This document shows, piece by piece, positions 53,087 to 63,227 of a stretch of DNA of 64,000 nt (positions are counted from its first letter, which is position 1; each line of letters opens with the position of its first letter). The position numbers and the translations under genes are program-made. The notes under the pieces are model-generated. The model was not told where the DNA came from. It was given only the letters and a program-made list of their open reading frames with translations, and did no database searches. The DNA lies in assembly GCA_947471745.1 (NCBI GenBank), contig CANJKZ010000093.1, positions 1,907,501 through 1,971,500 on the forward strand, read 5' to 3'. This stretch comes from Closterium sp. Naga37s-1 (lineage: Eukaryota; Streptophyta; Zygnematophyceae; Desmidiales; Closteriaceae).

Positions 53087-54138
53087 CAGCTCAGGATATG
53101 GACCACTGGACTCAAAAGACTCGTCCGAAGGTGGAGCCCATGATCCACAACAAGAGGGGTGAGCTGTACCCTGGAGAACGGGAAGCGAAACCGCGTGAGG
53201 ATCTGCTCGATCATATGCGACTGGGTCAGCATAATGGTGCGAGCTGCCCTGTCCCTGGTGATCTGCAAGCCAAGGTAGTGCTGCACCTCACCAAGGTCAG
53301 TGTAAGTGTGTCTCCTCTGCAGTTCCTCCTTCACGGAGGCCAGTGAGCGTCGGTCGGGAGTGGCGAACACCAGGTCGTCGACGTAGACCAGGACAAAGAA
53401 CGGGGTCGAGCCACGGCGGACGAACAGTGACGGGTCGGCAGACGACGGAAAGAAGTCAAGCGCTGCAAGGGTCGAGCGAAGTGTGTCGTGCCACTCACGT
53501 GGAGCCTGACGCAGGCCGTAGACTGGTCGATGCAGCTGCCACTGGGTCCCAGGTAGGAAAGTGCCAGTGAAGCCACGCGGGCGACGCAGCCAGATCTGCT
53601 CGTGCAGGCTCCCCTGAAGGAACGCGGTGGAAAAGTCCAAGGAGTGCAACTCGTAGTCGCGCTGGGCTGCAATATGCAGCAACACCCGAAGAGTACTCAT
53701 CTTCGGGGTGGGAGCAAAGGTCTGGAAGAAGTCCACCCGCTCTCGCTGACTGAAGCCTCTCGCCACGTAGCGCGCCTTGAACACCGGTGGTGATCCAAGC
53801 GGCCGCTTCACCTTGTAGAGCCATCGGCCACTGACGACGTTCGTCCCAGGTGGTGGGACTGCGTCGACGTAAGTGCCTGTGGACCTATAAGATGCCATCT
53901 CTGCCTCCTCAGCTGCTATCCAATACGAGGCCCAAGGTCCCGAGACCGCCTCAGCGTGATTGCGAGGGATCGGGATGTCAAGAGCGTCTAGATCCCCCTC
54001 AGGGGCAAGCAGCATGGCGCAGAGATGAGGAACAGCGGCCGCAAGGAAAACAAGCTCAAACTGCCTGTCCTCTAGGACCTCCAGGGGAAAAATAGGAGCA
54101 CCCCCAGAGGACAGAGAACAAGCAGGGCCACTCACCAA
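53065..54138 (-). CDS. Element D reverse transcriptase
   Basis: This open frame of about 357 codons has full copia RT motifs: WLYKVKRPLGSPPVFKARYV, LHSLDFSTAFLQGSLHEQIW (first catalytic Asp), VYGLRQAPREWHDTLRSTLA, LVYVDDLVFATPD (YVDD) and YLGLQITRDRAARTI. It closes after a frameshift near 53120, after which RNase H continues. It is part of a polyprotein, so no real start codon is expected at 54138. The core appears intact and similar to the RT at 25033-26976. Confidence 0.84.
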   Translation of the reverse strand: MVSGPACSLSSGGAPIFPLEVLEDRQFELVFLAAAVPHLCAMLLAPEGDLDALDIPIPRNHAEAVSGPWASYWIAAEEAEMASYRSTGTYVDAVPPPGTNVVSGRWLYKVKRPLGSPPVFKARYVARGFSQRERVDFFQTFAPTPKMSTLRVLLHIAAQRDYELHSLDFSTAFLQGSLHEQIWLRRPRGFTGTFLPGTQWQLHRPVYGLRQAPREWHDTLRSTLAALDFFPSSADPSLFVRRGSTPFFVLVYVDDLVFATPDRRSLASVKEELQRRHTYTDLGEVQHYLGLQITRDRAARTIMLTQSHMIEQILTRFRFPFSRVQLTPLVVDHGLHLRTSLLSPVVHILSWWVVSYT

Positions 54139-54147
54139 GTGAGTGGC

Positions 54148-54845
54148 TTAGTCAAGGCGGTGGGAAGAGGCAAAGCCAGCGACAGTGGTAACAAGTGCTG
54201 AGACAGACGACAGGGGTGCAGTCGGGTGAGTGACCAACGCGGAGAAAACACGGGAGACGACAGGACGGGAGGCACGGAGGTAGTCGGACAACGGGTCGTG
54301 AAGCACAGTGAGGGACGACTCAGGAGGCTGTGGAAGAACTTGAGGAGGCGGAGAACAAGGTGAAACGGGCCGTCTGCACGGTAACGAGACCGACGGGGCT
54401 GTGGAGACACAGCACGACTGAGGGGAGAACGACGAGTCCACTGGGACGAGGAGAGGGACAGGAGGGGACGGTAGGGGACCACGAACCCAGCGTGCAGGTG
54501 CTGGGTTGGGCAGGTCGTGGAGTCGCAGTCGCTGCTGCTCCGCCTCCTCTGGCGTCTGCTGCGACGGTACCTGTCCCTGCTGCTGCTCCTGTGGCTCCTC
54601 CCCTGCCCTCTCCTGCTGCGGCTGCAGCTGCACCCGCTGCTGCGACCGGGACTCCTGCACAACCCTCTCCTGCTGCGGCCGTGACTCCTCCTCTACTCTC
54701 TCTTGCTGTGGCTGCAACTGCACCTGCTGCTGCGAACGGGACTCCTGCTCTACCGTCTCCTGGTGCGGCCGTGACTCCTCCTCTACTCTCTCCTGCTGCG
54801 ACTGCAACTGCACCCGCTGCTGCACCCGCGACTCCTCCTCTACTA
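54148..54845 (-). pseudogene. Element D linker with Glu/Gln repeats
   Basis: On the minus strand this codes repeated modules VEEESRxQQxVQLQPQQER (about 20 residues each). A Pro/Ser-rich stretch to the RT border follows. The region is unstructured and hydrophilic, typical of the spacer between integrase and RT in this family. It is cut at 54846 by the inserted COP1 fragment. Confidence 0.75.
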
Positions 54846-56055
54846 CGCCCTGGCCGTCGTGCACCTCGACTTGTGCGGGCCGTTCCGAGTGGCCGCCAAG
54901 GATGGCAGCCTGTACTTCTTGCTGTTGAAGGACCGCAAAAGACCCGCTACGTGTAGGTAAGGCCGGTCGCCAAGAAGTTCGACGTGCTGCGGGAGTTCGA
55001 GAAGTGGCTGCTGGTGGCTGAGCGGCAAACGAACAAGTCGGTGCTGATGTTGCGCTCTGACCGTGGAGGGGAGTTCCTCAGAAAGTAGTTCACCGACTTC
55101 GTGGAAAACAAGGGCATCGTCCACGACTTGACCTACGTGTACACATTGTAGCAGAATGGCATGGCCGAGCGGGAGATGCGCACGGTGGTCGAGTCAGTGC
55201 GGACGATGCTTCTGCATATGAGCGTGCAGCACCACTGGTGGCACCTCGCCCTGCGGCACGCCGTCTGGGTACGCAACTGCTTGGAGAGGTCGACGCTGCA
55301 GCCGGGGACGACGCCCTACCAGCTGCTGACCGGAAAGAAGCCCGACTTGACGCTGGCACGGGTGTGGGGCTGCATGGTGCAGTTCCTGATCCCCGGGCAA
55401 CACCGCAGTGGCAAGATGGTGCCGAAGGCCAGGTGGGGGCTTCATCTCGGCGTGTCCGAGGAGAGCAAGGGTTGTGAGGTCCTCGACCTCACCGACAACA
55501 AGGTGGTCACCACGTCGGACGTGGTGTTATATGAGACCATGTTGCTGGAGGTGTGGAAGTCGGAGCACGGGCCGGCGTCGGGGCGGCCGCAGCCTAACGC
55601 GGCGACGGACACCTCGACGGCGACTCTCCCTCTGCTCGCCGAGGTCGGTGAGCCTGCTGAGCAGGACGCCAAGGACGTCCTCTCCCCTCCCCCTCTCCTG
55701 TCTCCCCACCCCTCGTATCCGACCTGCATGGGCTGACGCCGGCGTCGGCCTCCGGCGATGAGGGGAGCAGTGGGGCGTCACCTGTGGCGCCGACTGGTGG
55801 CATGGCTGGTGGCCGACGTGACGTCAAGCAAGTCAGCGTGGGGCAGAAGCCGCCAACAACAGAGGAGCAGCGGTCGGAGGAGATGCAGCCGACTTTGTTG
55901 AAGTCGGTGAAGGAGGTGTTGGCAGGGAAGCCAACGACAGGGGAGAATTCGGCTGTGCTGCCGACCTTGGTACAGCAAGCCGATGAGGGCGGCGAAGCCG
56001 GCGACGACGGAGGGGAGCATTCGGTGGGCGAGGAGTCTATTGACAGCGACGTGGT
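54846..56055 (+). pseudogene. COP1 integrase fragment, plus strand, inside element D
   Basis: ALAVVHLDLCGPFRVAAKDG (first Asp motif) starts abruptly at the junction. Stops and a frameshift interrupt the second-Asp region near 54950-55150. From 55161 the frame is clean: MAEREMRTVVESVRTMLLHM, ARVWGCMVQFLIPGQH and GLHLGVSEESKG. It ends in the linker at IDSDVV, where at 56056 a COP1 LTR in opposite orientation begins. It corresponds to about 46944-48212 of element C. Confidence 0.82.
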
Positions 56056-57029
56056 TGAGGAGATAACTAAATCAACGGGATCTAGACTACGGGCTAGGCA
56101 CGGGTGCCCGTGTAATCTCTCCGTTCGTTCCTTAGTCGTTTACTCGTGCTTGCACTACATGCTTGTTCACAGGGAAATTTGGCAAGAGTTCCACTAGAAA
56201 AAGTTCACAACAATGGTTGATACAACATTGGCAACACAGACTACATCAGAGCTAGCTAGGCTGCTGGTCGAACTCCAGCGCAGCATGGTCGACCGCGATC
56301 CAGCGCAACAGAGCTTGCACCGCTCCAGCGTTGCAGAGTAGCGGTTTGCCAACGTTGCAAGTCCACGGTGTGCCAACGCTGCAGCAAGTCGGCTGCACAG
56401 CGTTGCACCCGCAGGACAACGGTGCACCTGCATCGCAGGTGCGTGCAGCTGGTTGGTGCACCACTCCTTGTCACGTGCACAGCGCAGACGTCCAGGTCGA
56501 GTCCACGCCAGCGACTGCGCCTACCAGCCACGTGGACCTCGGGGTACTACCTCTGAGGTAGGCCTCGCAGCAACCACCCTGGCGACCATCGCACACGTCG
56601 CCCGGGAAACTCGGTCGACCGGGCAACCACGCCTGGCCGCCCAGCCCAGTCGGACGCCGGCTACACCAGACCGGCGTCCCCACAAGAGGTGTCCAAGCAC
56701 CCAGATTGACGTCCGGACGCATAGGTCGGCGTCCAGGCGCCCAGGGCGGCGTCCAGCCTCCCAGGACGCCGTCCAGGCGCCCAGGTCGGCGTCCAGCCTC
56801 CCAGGACGCCGTCCAGGCGCCCAGGTCGGCGTCCAGCCTCCCAAGACGCCGTCCAGACGCCCAGGACAGCGTCCTCCTGTTCAGCGTCCTCCAGCCAGGC
56901 GCCCTCCAGCCAGGCTCCCTCCAGCTTGGCGCCCGCCACTGCAGCTGATCGGCTGCGCTCCCCGCACACCCGACAATGAAGTCGGCTCCGCCCAAGCGAG
57001 GACGGGGCCAATCACAACTCCCGTTGACA
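56056..57029 (-). repeat. COP1 3' LTR of minus-strand fragment E
   Basis: This 974-bp LTR, on the minus strand, runs from 57029 (TGTCAACGGGAGTT) to its terminus at 56056 (TGAGGAGATAAC in plus sense). The purine tract GCGACAGGGGAG precedes it. About 56700-56900 carries an extra GGCGTCCAG-based minisatellite not seen in the other COP1 LTRs. Confidence 0.82.
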
Positions 57030-57157
57030 CTCCCCTGTCGCGTTCACGCTTGGGCCCCCAGCCCACACGGCAGCACCACTCGGAGAATAGCCCGTCGGCG
57101 TGCACACAACACACAGCACGCCGGTCACCGCACCAGCTATGCAAGAGGGCATGGCAC

Positions 57158-58330
57158 CTACTGCTGCACGTCGTTGTCACCGTCGCCCACCTCGGCCAGG
57201 CCCACTTGGCCGATTGTGACGGAGCACCGGTTGAAGGCCGGGTAGTGCAGCGCCTTCGTCAGGAAGTCGGCCGGCTGCTCGGTGGTCGGGATGTACTTCA
57301 GCGTAAATTTCCCGCACTTCACCATGTGCTGCAGCCAGGCTTGTCGCCGTTCCATGTGCTTGAGGTTGCCCATCAACCCCATGCCCTCGGCGACCGTGAT
57401 AGCCGACTTGTTGTCCACGCGAAGGACGGTCGGCGTCCCGGCGTCCAGCTGCCGGAACTCTGCAAGGAGGAAGCGAAGGCGGCGTCCTTCCTTGCCGGCT
57501 TCAGTGGCTGCCACGTACTCTGACTCGGTCGACGATAACGTTGCGCACTTGATGCGCTGGCTCGACCAGGAGACCGCGGCCCCTCCGTAGACGAAAACGT
57601 AGCCACCAGTGCTCGTCCGGTTTTGCTTGTCGCCGGCGTCGTCGGCGTCCACGTAGCCGACCAGCTTCAGCGACTCAGGTCCACCGCCGAACTCCAGGGC
57701 GGTGTCACGTGTGTTGGCGAGGTAGGCGAGGCAGCGGTCGACCTCGCGCCAATGCTGGTCGCTCCTCACCGTGAGGCTGCTCCCCAGCTTGCTGCAGGCG
57801 AAGGCGATGTCCGGCCACGTCGTCATCGCCGCGAACTGCAGCGAGCCGACCTTCTGCCGGTATTCCTTCTCCTGGCGCTCCTGTGCCTCCTCGTCGTCGA
57901 AGGTGAGCTCGGCGTAGGCGTCGACCGAGACAGGCGTCTTTGGAGTGCGCCCGGTCTATTCCTCGTCGATGAACCGCCTGCGCAGCTTGTCGGCGTAGCC
58001 CTGCTGGTGCAGCCACAGCTTACTCGCCGGCCTGTCGCGCACGATCTCCAGCCCGAGGTACTTCTGCACCGGCGAGATCTCGCGCAGCTCAAAGGCGGCC
58101 TCCAGCAACTCCTTCAGCTCCTTTAGCATCGCGGGGCTGCTGCTGGCAGCGAGCAGGTCGTCGACGTAGACCAGCACCCAGCACGCCACACCATCGGCGC
58201 CGACCTTGAAGTACAGAGCCTCGTCGACCTGGCTCTTCCTCCAGCAGGCACCCATCAGCAAGGCGTCGAGTGCCCTGTACCACAGCAGCGACGACTGCTT
58301 CAGCCCGTACAGGCTCTTCAGCAGCTTGCC
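57158..58330 (-). pseudogene. COP1 reverse transcriptase-RNase H, fragment E
   Basis: RT begins at the junction 58330 as KLLKSLYGLKQSSLLWYRAL, keeps LVYVDDLLAASSSPAM and YLGLEIVRDRPASKLWLHQQ, and meets a stop near 57957. RNase H continues from 57826: PDIAFACSKLGSSLTV, YVDADDAGDKQN, SSTESEYVAATEAG and VDNKSAITVAEGMG, ending in VQQ-stop (57158). The N-terminal third of RT is missing. Upstream it is fused in frame to element D's linker. Confidence 0.84.
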
Positions 58331-58914
58331 TGACTCCTCCTCTATGCTCTCCTGCTGCTGCGACCGAGACTGCTCGTGATGCTGCTGCTCCTGCCGTGCC
58401 CTCTCAAACCGGTCACGCTCCTCCCTCTCCAACCGGAGGAGACGCTGCTCACGGGTCAGGAAACGTACAGTGCGCGGTGGAGGCGCCACAGTGCCAGGGC
58501 CTCCAGCTCCAGCACCCCCAGAACCAGCACCTCCACCACTGACACCCCCGGGGCCTCCAGTACCGCCCGCAGGAGCACCCCCAGGCTCCGCAGCAACCGG
58601 CCGCAAAGAAGAACGAGGAGGGAACTGCGGGACGGACGGGAAACCAAGGGGTGACGCGGGGCGAGGCCGCCGACTCGAGGCTGCCGTGTCCTCCACGGGA
58701 GTGACCTCCACGCCCACAACCCCTGCACCCCCAGAGCCGACACCACCAGCTCTTGCAGCCCCAGTACCCTCACCCTCCGCAACTACACCTCCCGCACCCC
58801 CAGACACGATAGGGACTGGACGCTGCGGGGGGGACGACTGCGGAGTGATGTGCGACACACCTGACGGGGCAGGACGCGAAGGGGGGGGGGGCTATTGGGG
58901 AGACTGGGGGGGGC
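58331..58914 (-). pseudogene. Element D Gly/Ala-rich linker (upstream half)
   Basis: The frame from 58858 reads MSHITPQSSPPQRPVPIVSG, then GGAGAGGPGTVAPPP and a charged part RFLTREQRLLRLEREERDRF, ending QQQESIEEES. There it runs without a stop into the COP1 RT fragment, giving a chimeric ORF of about 300 codons (57956-58858). Confidence 0.75.
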
Positions 58915-59735
58915 TCAAGGGTGAGGAACAGCGGGGGGGGGGGGAAAGACCTCAGTACCTCGGTGGGGGCGACTCCTGTAGTAACAGACAGACTCATCGA
59001 ACGTGACATCCTGAGAAGCGAAGAACTGGTAGGTGACCGGGTCGTAGAACACCCAGCCGGAGGCGTCCAAAGGGAAGCCAAGAAAGACGCATGCACGAGT
59101 GCGCTGAGACAACTTGTTCACGCCAGGGGCGCGAACGTGAGCCAGAGAACCCCTGACACGGAAGTCAGCTGCTACGCCCGGAGGACCTGTCCAAATGGAG
59201 ACCGGCGTCACCCGTGGCCGTGCGTCATTGGGCCACAGGATCAGCTGGTGCGCGGCGTAGCGGACTGCCTGAGGCCACAAGAATTGGGGGGCATCGGCAT
59301 GGCACATGGAGGTCCGGACAACCTCCATGACCAGGCCGATGCGTCGCTCGGCTACCATGTTCTGCTGCGGCGAGGCTGGTAGCGTGCAAGACTGGATGAT
59401 CCCCCGACCCTGACAGAACGTCTCCAGGCGAGTGGAAGAAAACTCATCACCACGGTCCGAGTGTAGGCGAAGCCCACACAGGCCCTGGGCGCCACCCCAC
59501 GCTAGTAGCCACGGCTCGAGGACGGTAGGCACGTCGGCCTTCCGTCGCAAGGGGAAAACCGTGGTGTAGCAGAAGTAGTCGTTTGAGAAGTCCAGTCAAT
59601 TGGTTATTTTGTGGTTGTCAGGAAGTAGCGCTCCTGACGTGGGCCAAGGACCGGGGAGGGGCCCCATACGTCCAAGTGCAGGGTCTGGAAGGGAGCCGTG
59701 GTTGGGGGGAACGAGGAGGAGTGAGGGGCAGCGCG
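58915..59735 (-). pseudogene. Element D integrase
   Basis: The core from 59550 includes LRLHSDRGDEFSSTRL (second Asp), LPASPQQNMVAERRIGLVME (Glu), then FLWPQAVRYAAHQLILWPND and SQDVTFDESVCYYRS. The first part, with the first catalytic Asp and GAG-pre-integrase junction, lies upstream in another frame (about 59600-59740) and is frameshifted near 59590. Confidence 0.8.
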
Positions 59736-60340
59736 CTACCGACCCTCGACGCAAGGAGTGCACAGCGGCGCAGGCGAGCAGGGAAGCGGTGCAAGCGACT
59801 CTGGGAGACCTGAGACCAGACAATAACGTGCCATCCTACTGAGACGTGGGAACAGCGGGTGACCTAGACGGTGGTACCAGAGGACCGACGGGTGGGTGAG
59901 GGACCGACAGTCACACGACACAGCAGCTACCTGACCTGACCTGACCTGGCCTGACCCAGTGTGGTGGGACCCAGTGTGTAGCGAGTACAGACCAGAGCCC
60001 GGCTCCCTGTGAGAAGTGGCCAGAGGGGCCCCAGTGGTACCGACTGTGCAGGAGGCAACAGGCTCGTCCACTAGGAAAGTAGTGACTACACCTAGGTCGT
60101 GGAGGTGACTGACACCCACCAGGTTCGTGGAGAACGAGGGGGTGTAGTAACCTGTGAGGAACCCAGAGGGAGCCGCCGGACACGGAGAGTGGTGGTGCTG
60201 CGGGCAACTACAGGTCCCACAGAGGGGTCAGCCAAGGCGACAGTGACTGGAGTGCGCAGTGGTGTGAGGTCAGTACGGTCGCGAAAGAAACAGCTGGACG
60301 CTCCAGAGTCTAGGGTGAAGGAAAGCTGTCAAGTCTGTGA
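59736..60340 (-). pseudogene. Element D protease and GAG-pre-integrase
   Basis: On the minus strand, FTLDSGASSCFFRD with an intact D-S-G lies near 60315-60275. After a frameshift, 60119-59736 encodes VSHLHDLGVVTTFLVDEP, LWYHRLGHPLFPRLSRM and LCTPCVEGR. A short TGACCTGACC repeat (about 59931-59958) encodes the GSGQVRSGQV insertion. Confidence 0.75.
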
Positions 60341-60845
60341 GGTCGCACCCGAACCAGCTACAACGGCTGGTGCTAGACTATTGTTAGCTGCAGCTCCTAC
60401 ACAAAGACCCTCAGAGGCGCCTGGACTAGAAACAACACACGCACCAAGACTGGAAACACATGTCTCTACTCGTGCAGCTGGGAACGGTCCTAGACTTGGT
60501 AGGTGAGACTCAACTGGTGCAGCAGTGCGCTGGCGAAGTCGCGAGGGCCAGTGCGGTGTAATAGTGTGAGGACCAAAACGCTCATGGTGGAGGTCGTCGA
60601 GTCGACGGTAGCAGCTGGACGCAGAGTGGTCAGGACTCCAGCAGGTAGTGCCAGCACTAGGGCTTGTCAGGGCCCGGTACCCGCAGGGGCCGACGTCTCG
60701 CCCACTGCTATCTGAGCCACTGCTAGGGGCTCCACACGTGGGACCCGCAGGTCCCCACTGCCGGGAGTGCTGTGGCTAGCCCTGCTGCTGTAGAACTCTA
60801 GTACACGCCATGTGAGTAGCTAGAAACGGGGGGGGGGGGGGGGGG
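60341..60845 (-). other. Element D gag remnant and G-run
   Basis: Weak similarity in composition to COP2 gag is seen, but no motif. A G homopolymer (about 60829-60849) marks the end of recognisable element sequence. Confidence 0.35.
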
Positions 60846-60849
60846 GGGG

Positions 60850-61500
60850 TGCTTACAGGTGGGCCTAAGCTGCTGCTGGTGCTGCTGGCGGCAGCCTAAG
60901 CTGCTGCTGGTTCTGCTGGGGGGCAGCCTAAGCTGCTAGTGGTTCTGCTGGTGGCAGCCTAAGCTGCTGCTGGTTCTGCTGGTGGCAGCCTAAGCTGCTG
61001 CTGGCTCTGCTGGTGGCAGCCTATGCTGCTGCTGGTGTTACTGGGGGTAGCCTAAGCTGCAACTGGTACTGCTGGTGGCAGCCTAAGCTGCTGTTGGTTC
61101 TGCTGCTGGCAGCCTAAGCTGCTGCTAGTTTTGCTGGTGGCAGCCTATGCTGCTGCTGGTTTTACTGGGGGCAGCCTAAGCTGCAACTGATACTGCTGGT
61201 GGCAGCCTAAGCTGCTGCTGGTTCTGCTGGTGGCAGCCTAAGCTGCTGCTGGTTCTCCTGGGGGGCAGCCTAAGCTGCTACTGGTTCTGCTGGTGGCAGC
61301 CTAAGCTGCTGCTGGTTCTGCTGGTGGCAGCCTAAGCTGCTGCTGGTGTTACAAGGGGTAGCCTAAGCTGCAACTGGTACTGCTGGTGGCAGTCTAAGGT
61401 GCTGCTGGTTCTGCTGGTGGCAGCCTAAGCTGCTGCTGGTTTAAGTGGGGCAGCCTAAGCTGCTGCTGGTTTACGTGGGGCAGCCTAAGCTGCTACTAGT
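60850..61500 (+). repeat. 31-bp minisatellite (CAGCCTAAGCTGCTGCTGG)
   Basis: About 19-20 imperfect units of roughly 31 bp occur, each containing GCAGCCTAAGCTGC and a GCTGGTTCTGCTGGT part. Variant units (TGTTACTGGGGGTAG, TGCAACTGGTACTGC) recur in a regular order, which implies a higher-order repeat of several units. Confidence 0.85.
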
Positions 61501-61655
61501 TCTGTTTTGTGCAGTTCTGTGCGGTTCGTACGGTTCTGCGCGGTTCTGTGCGGTTCTGCGCGGTTCTGTGCGGTTCTGTGCGATTCTGCGTAGTTCAGTG
61601 CGATTCTGCGCGATTCTGTGCGGTTCTTTGCGGTTCTGTGCAGTTCTGCGCGTGG
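61501..61655 (+). repeat. 10-bp minisatellite (CGGTTCTGTG)
   Basis: About 14 copies of CGGTTCTGTG/CGGTTCTGCG alternate, giving a 20-bp higher-order unit. Open frames on both strands are a consequence of the repeat. Confidence 0.8.
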
Positions 61656-62023
61656 AGAGTGTCGGGTGCATCACAAAAACCCCATGCCAAGTTTGGACGA
61701 ATTTTGATTTCGATTGTCTTCGCGTAAAAAAATCCGGAGCCAATTTGGACCGACGGTTGGAGTCATTTGATAGGAGCTCCGAGACACATCTCGCGACAAG
61801 GTTTGGCTCGGTTCAAGTTCCAATTCGGCATGCGAGCTTTTCCTGATGACATTCGGGCGCAATCCGTTTTGTTGCAAATTCGTGACCAAATTATTCAAAA
61901 CTAAATTCTGTTTTTGTTCATTTTGGATATTGAGGATTTCAAAATTGCATTTATTATTGCGGTTTACAACAACCATTATTCAGCATTCTAGCAACAAGCA
62001 GTCTTAGCACCAGGTCAAATAGC
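61656..62023 (-). other. Probable 3' UTR of the gene at 62024
   Basis: This is an AT-richer stretch without frames of interest. The minus strand has AATAAA at 61955-61950, about 70 bp after the stop codon, in a position suitable for a polyadenylation signal. Confidence 0.45.
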
Positions 62024-63127
62024 CTATGCACTGGCGGGCCTTGAAAGCGCCCGGTGGGCAAGGACGACATCTCCAAGGTCGCCGTCGTCGCTGAGGAACT
62101 TGTTCGGAAAGACGAACGCACCCATAGCCGGATCGTGGGTGATCCTCCGCTCCACGACAGCAAAGTGGATCATCTGTTTGAACTTTTCGCACCACTCCTG
62201 GTAGTCTGGCCTGTTCTGCTCCGACTGGCTACTGATTCGTTTGCGACGCTTATCCTGCAGAAGGGGCCATTCGATCTGCAATGTGGTGTAGGGTTGGGTG
62301 GATGGTTTATGAGGAGGGTAGGTTACGGGTAAATGAGGCAACTGAAAGCGGTGATGCAGTCGTCACTATCTACGTAACTGCAAAGGCTTAATCGACCAGG
62401 GATTTAGCTGAAGTACAGGCAAGGGGTTAAGGGGATGAGGCATGGGGGTACAAACACATATCTACATCCTTACCGAAAACAGGCCCCATGCCACCATGCG
62501 GCTCTTGAACTTGGTGAACACCGCCCCGCCCCTCTTGAATGAGAGCTTGAACGCATAAGCGAACAAGGGGTTGGTGAAGGGCATCCCGATGGCCTTGTCA
62601 AAGTGCCAGTTGAGGGCCCACTGTTCTGCTTTTTGGCAAGGAGGGTATGGGTTGGAAAGGGTTTTGTAGAGAAAACAAGTGGGGGGATGAGAGTCAGGGT
62701 GAGCCACATCGCACGGTGATATGTAGCTGCCAACTGACAGATGGTAGGGCATATTGTGTTTTCAAGTTGCACTGCACATACCATCTCTGTACTCGGCTAG
62801 GAGTTGATCGTCGTCGAACCAGGTCGTTGGGTGTAGCTCAGTGGGCAGGCTATCCACGAGATGGCTGTAATCGGCAAGGCCCATGCCGGTGTATGCTGCT
62901 GGCCTGAGGGTGGAGTTGATAGTTGACCTTGTTGAGGACAGCTGGTGGTTGAAGACTCCCATGGTTGACTTGTCATTGTGCAACCACAGCAGCTTCATTG
63001 CCTCGAGCCCTTCTGCAGACAAGTGGACAGAGAACGCGTCGAACACTTCCTCCTGTGCAGGGTAGTACTGTATTTTCTCCGGCGGGTTCAGAAACATGAG
63101 CTGAGAGCACTCTAAGTAGGCTTTGTT
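62024..63127 (-). CDS. Unrecognised host gene, last three exons
   Basis: Three exons join in frame at consensus splice sites: 63127-62782 (346 bp; acceptor CCCTGCGCAG, donor GTATGTG), 62625-62474 (152 bp; acceptor AAAAAGCAG, donor GTAAGG) and 62275-62024 (252 bp; acceptor ACATTGCAG; stop TAG 62026-62024). The first junction splits a Glu codon (G/AA), the second lies between codons. About 250 residues result. Readable stretches are LECSQLMFLNPPEKIQYYPA, WLHNDKSTMGVFNHQLSSTR, WHFDKAIGMPFTNPLFAYAF, RGGAVFTKFKSRMVAWGLFS and EWCEKFKQMIHFAVVERRIT. There is no clear membrane segment and no family I recognise. Agreement of three frames with splice signals makes a real gene likely; upstream exons are outside the window or in the repeat. 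Confidence 0.62.
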
Positions 63128-63227
63128 CTGCGCAGGGGTGTAAGGTATACAACACGACATGGGAGAGAGAAACCAGCAGTTATGAGGGTGGCCGCGTGAC
63201 CAGGGGATGGTGACTAGCAACACTGTG

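Larger units (their letters stand above)
52081..60820 (-). mobile_element. COP2-related copia element D, interrupted
   Basis: Reading leftwards the order is gag/protease remnants (about 60.7-60.1 kb), GAG-pre-integrase, integrase, linker, [interruption 54846-58330], linker, RT, RNase H, 3' UTR, LTR. The 5' LTR and gag start are absent; beyond about 60820 the sequence is a G-run and minisatellite. The interruption consists of two COP1 fragments. RT is well preserved, other parts are frameshifted. Confidence 0.8.

Noticed and set aside
60850..61500. CRISPR-like regular repeats
   Set aside because: Units are contiguous with no unique spacers of constant length, and the context is eukaryotic; it is a minisatellite.
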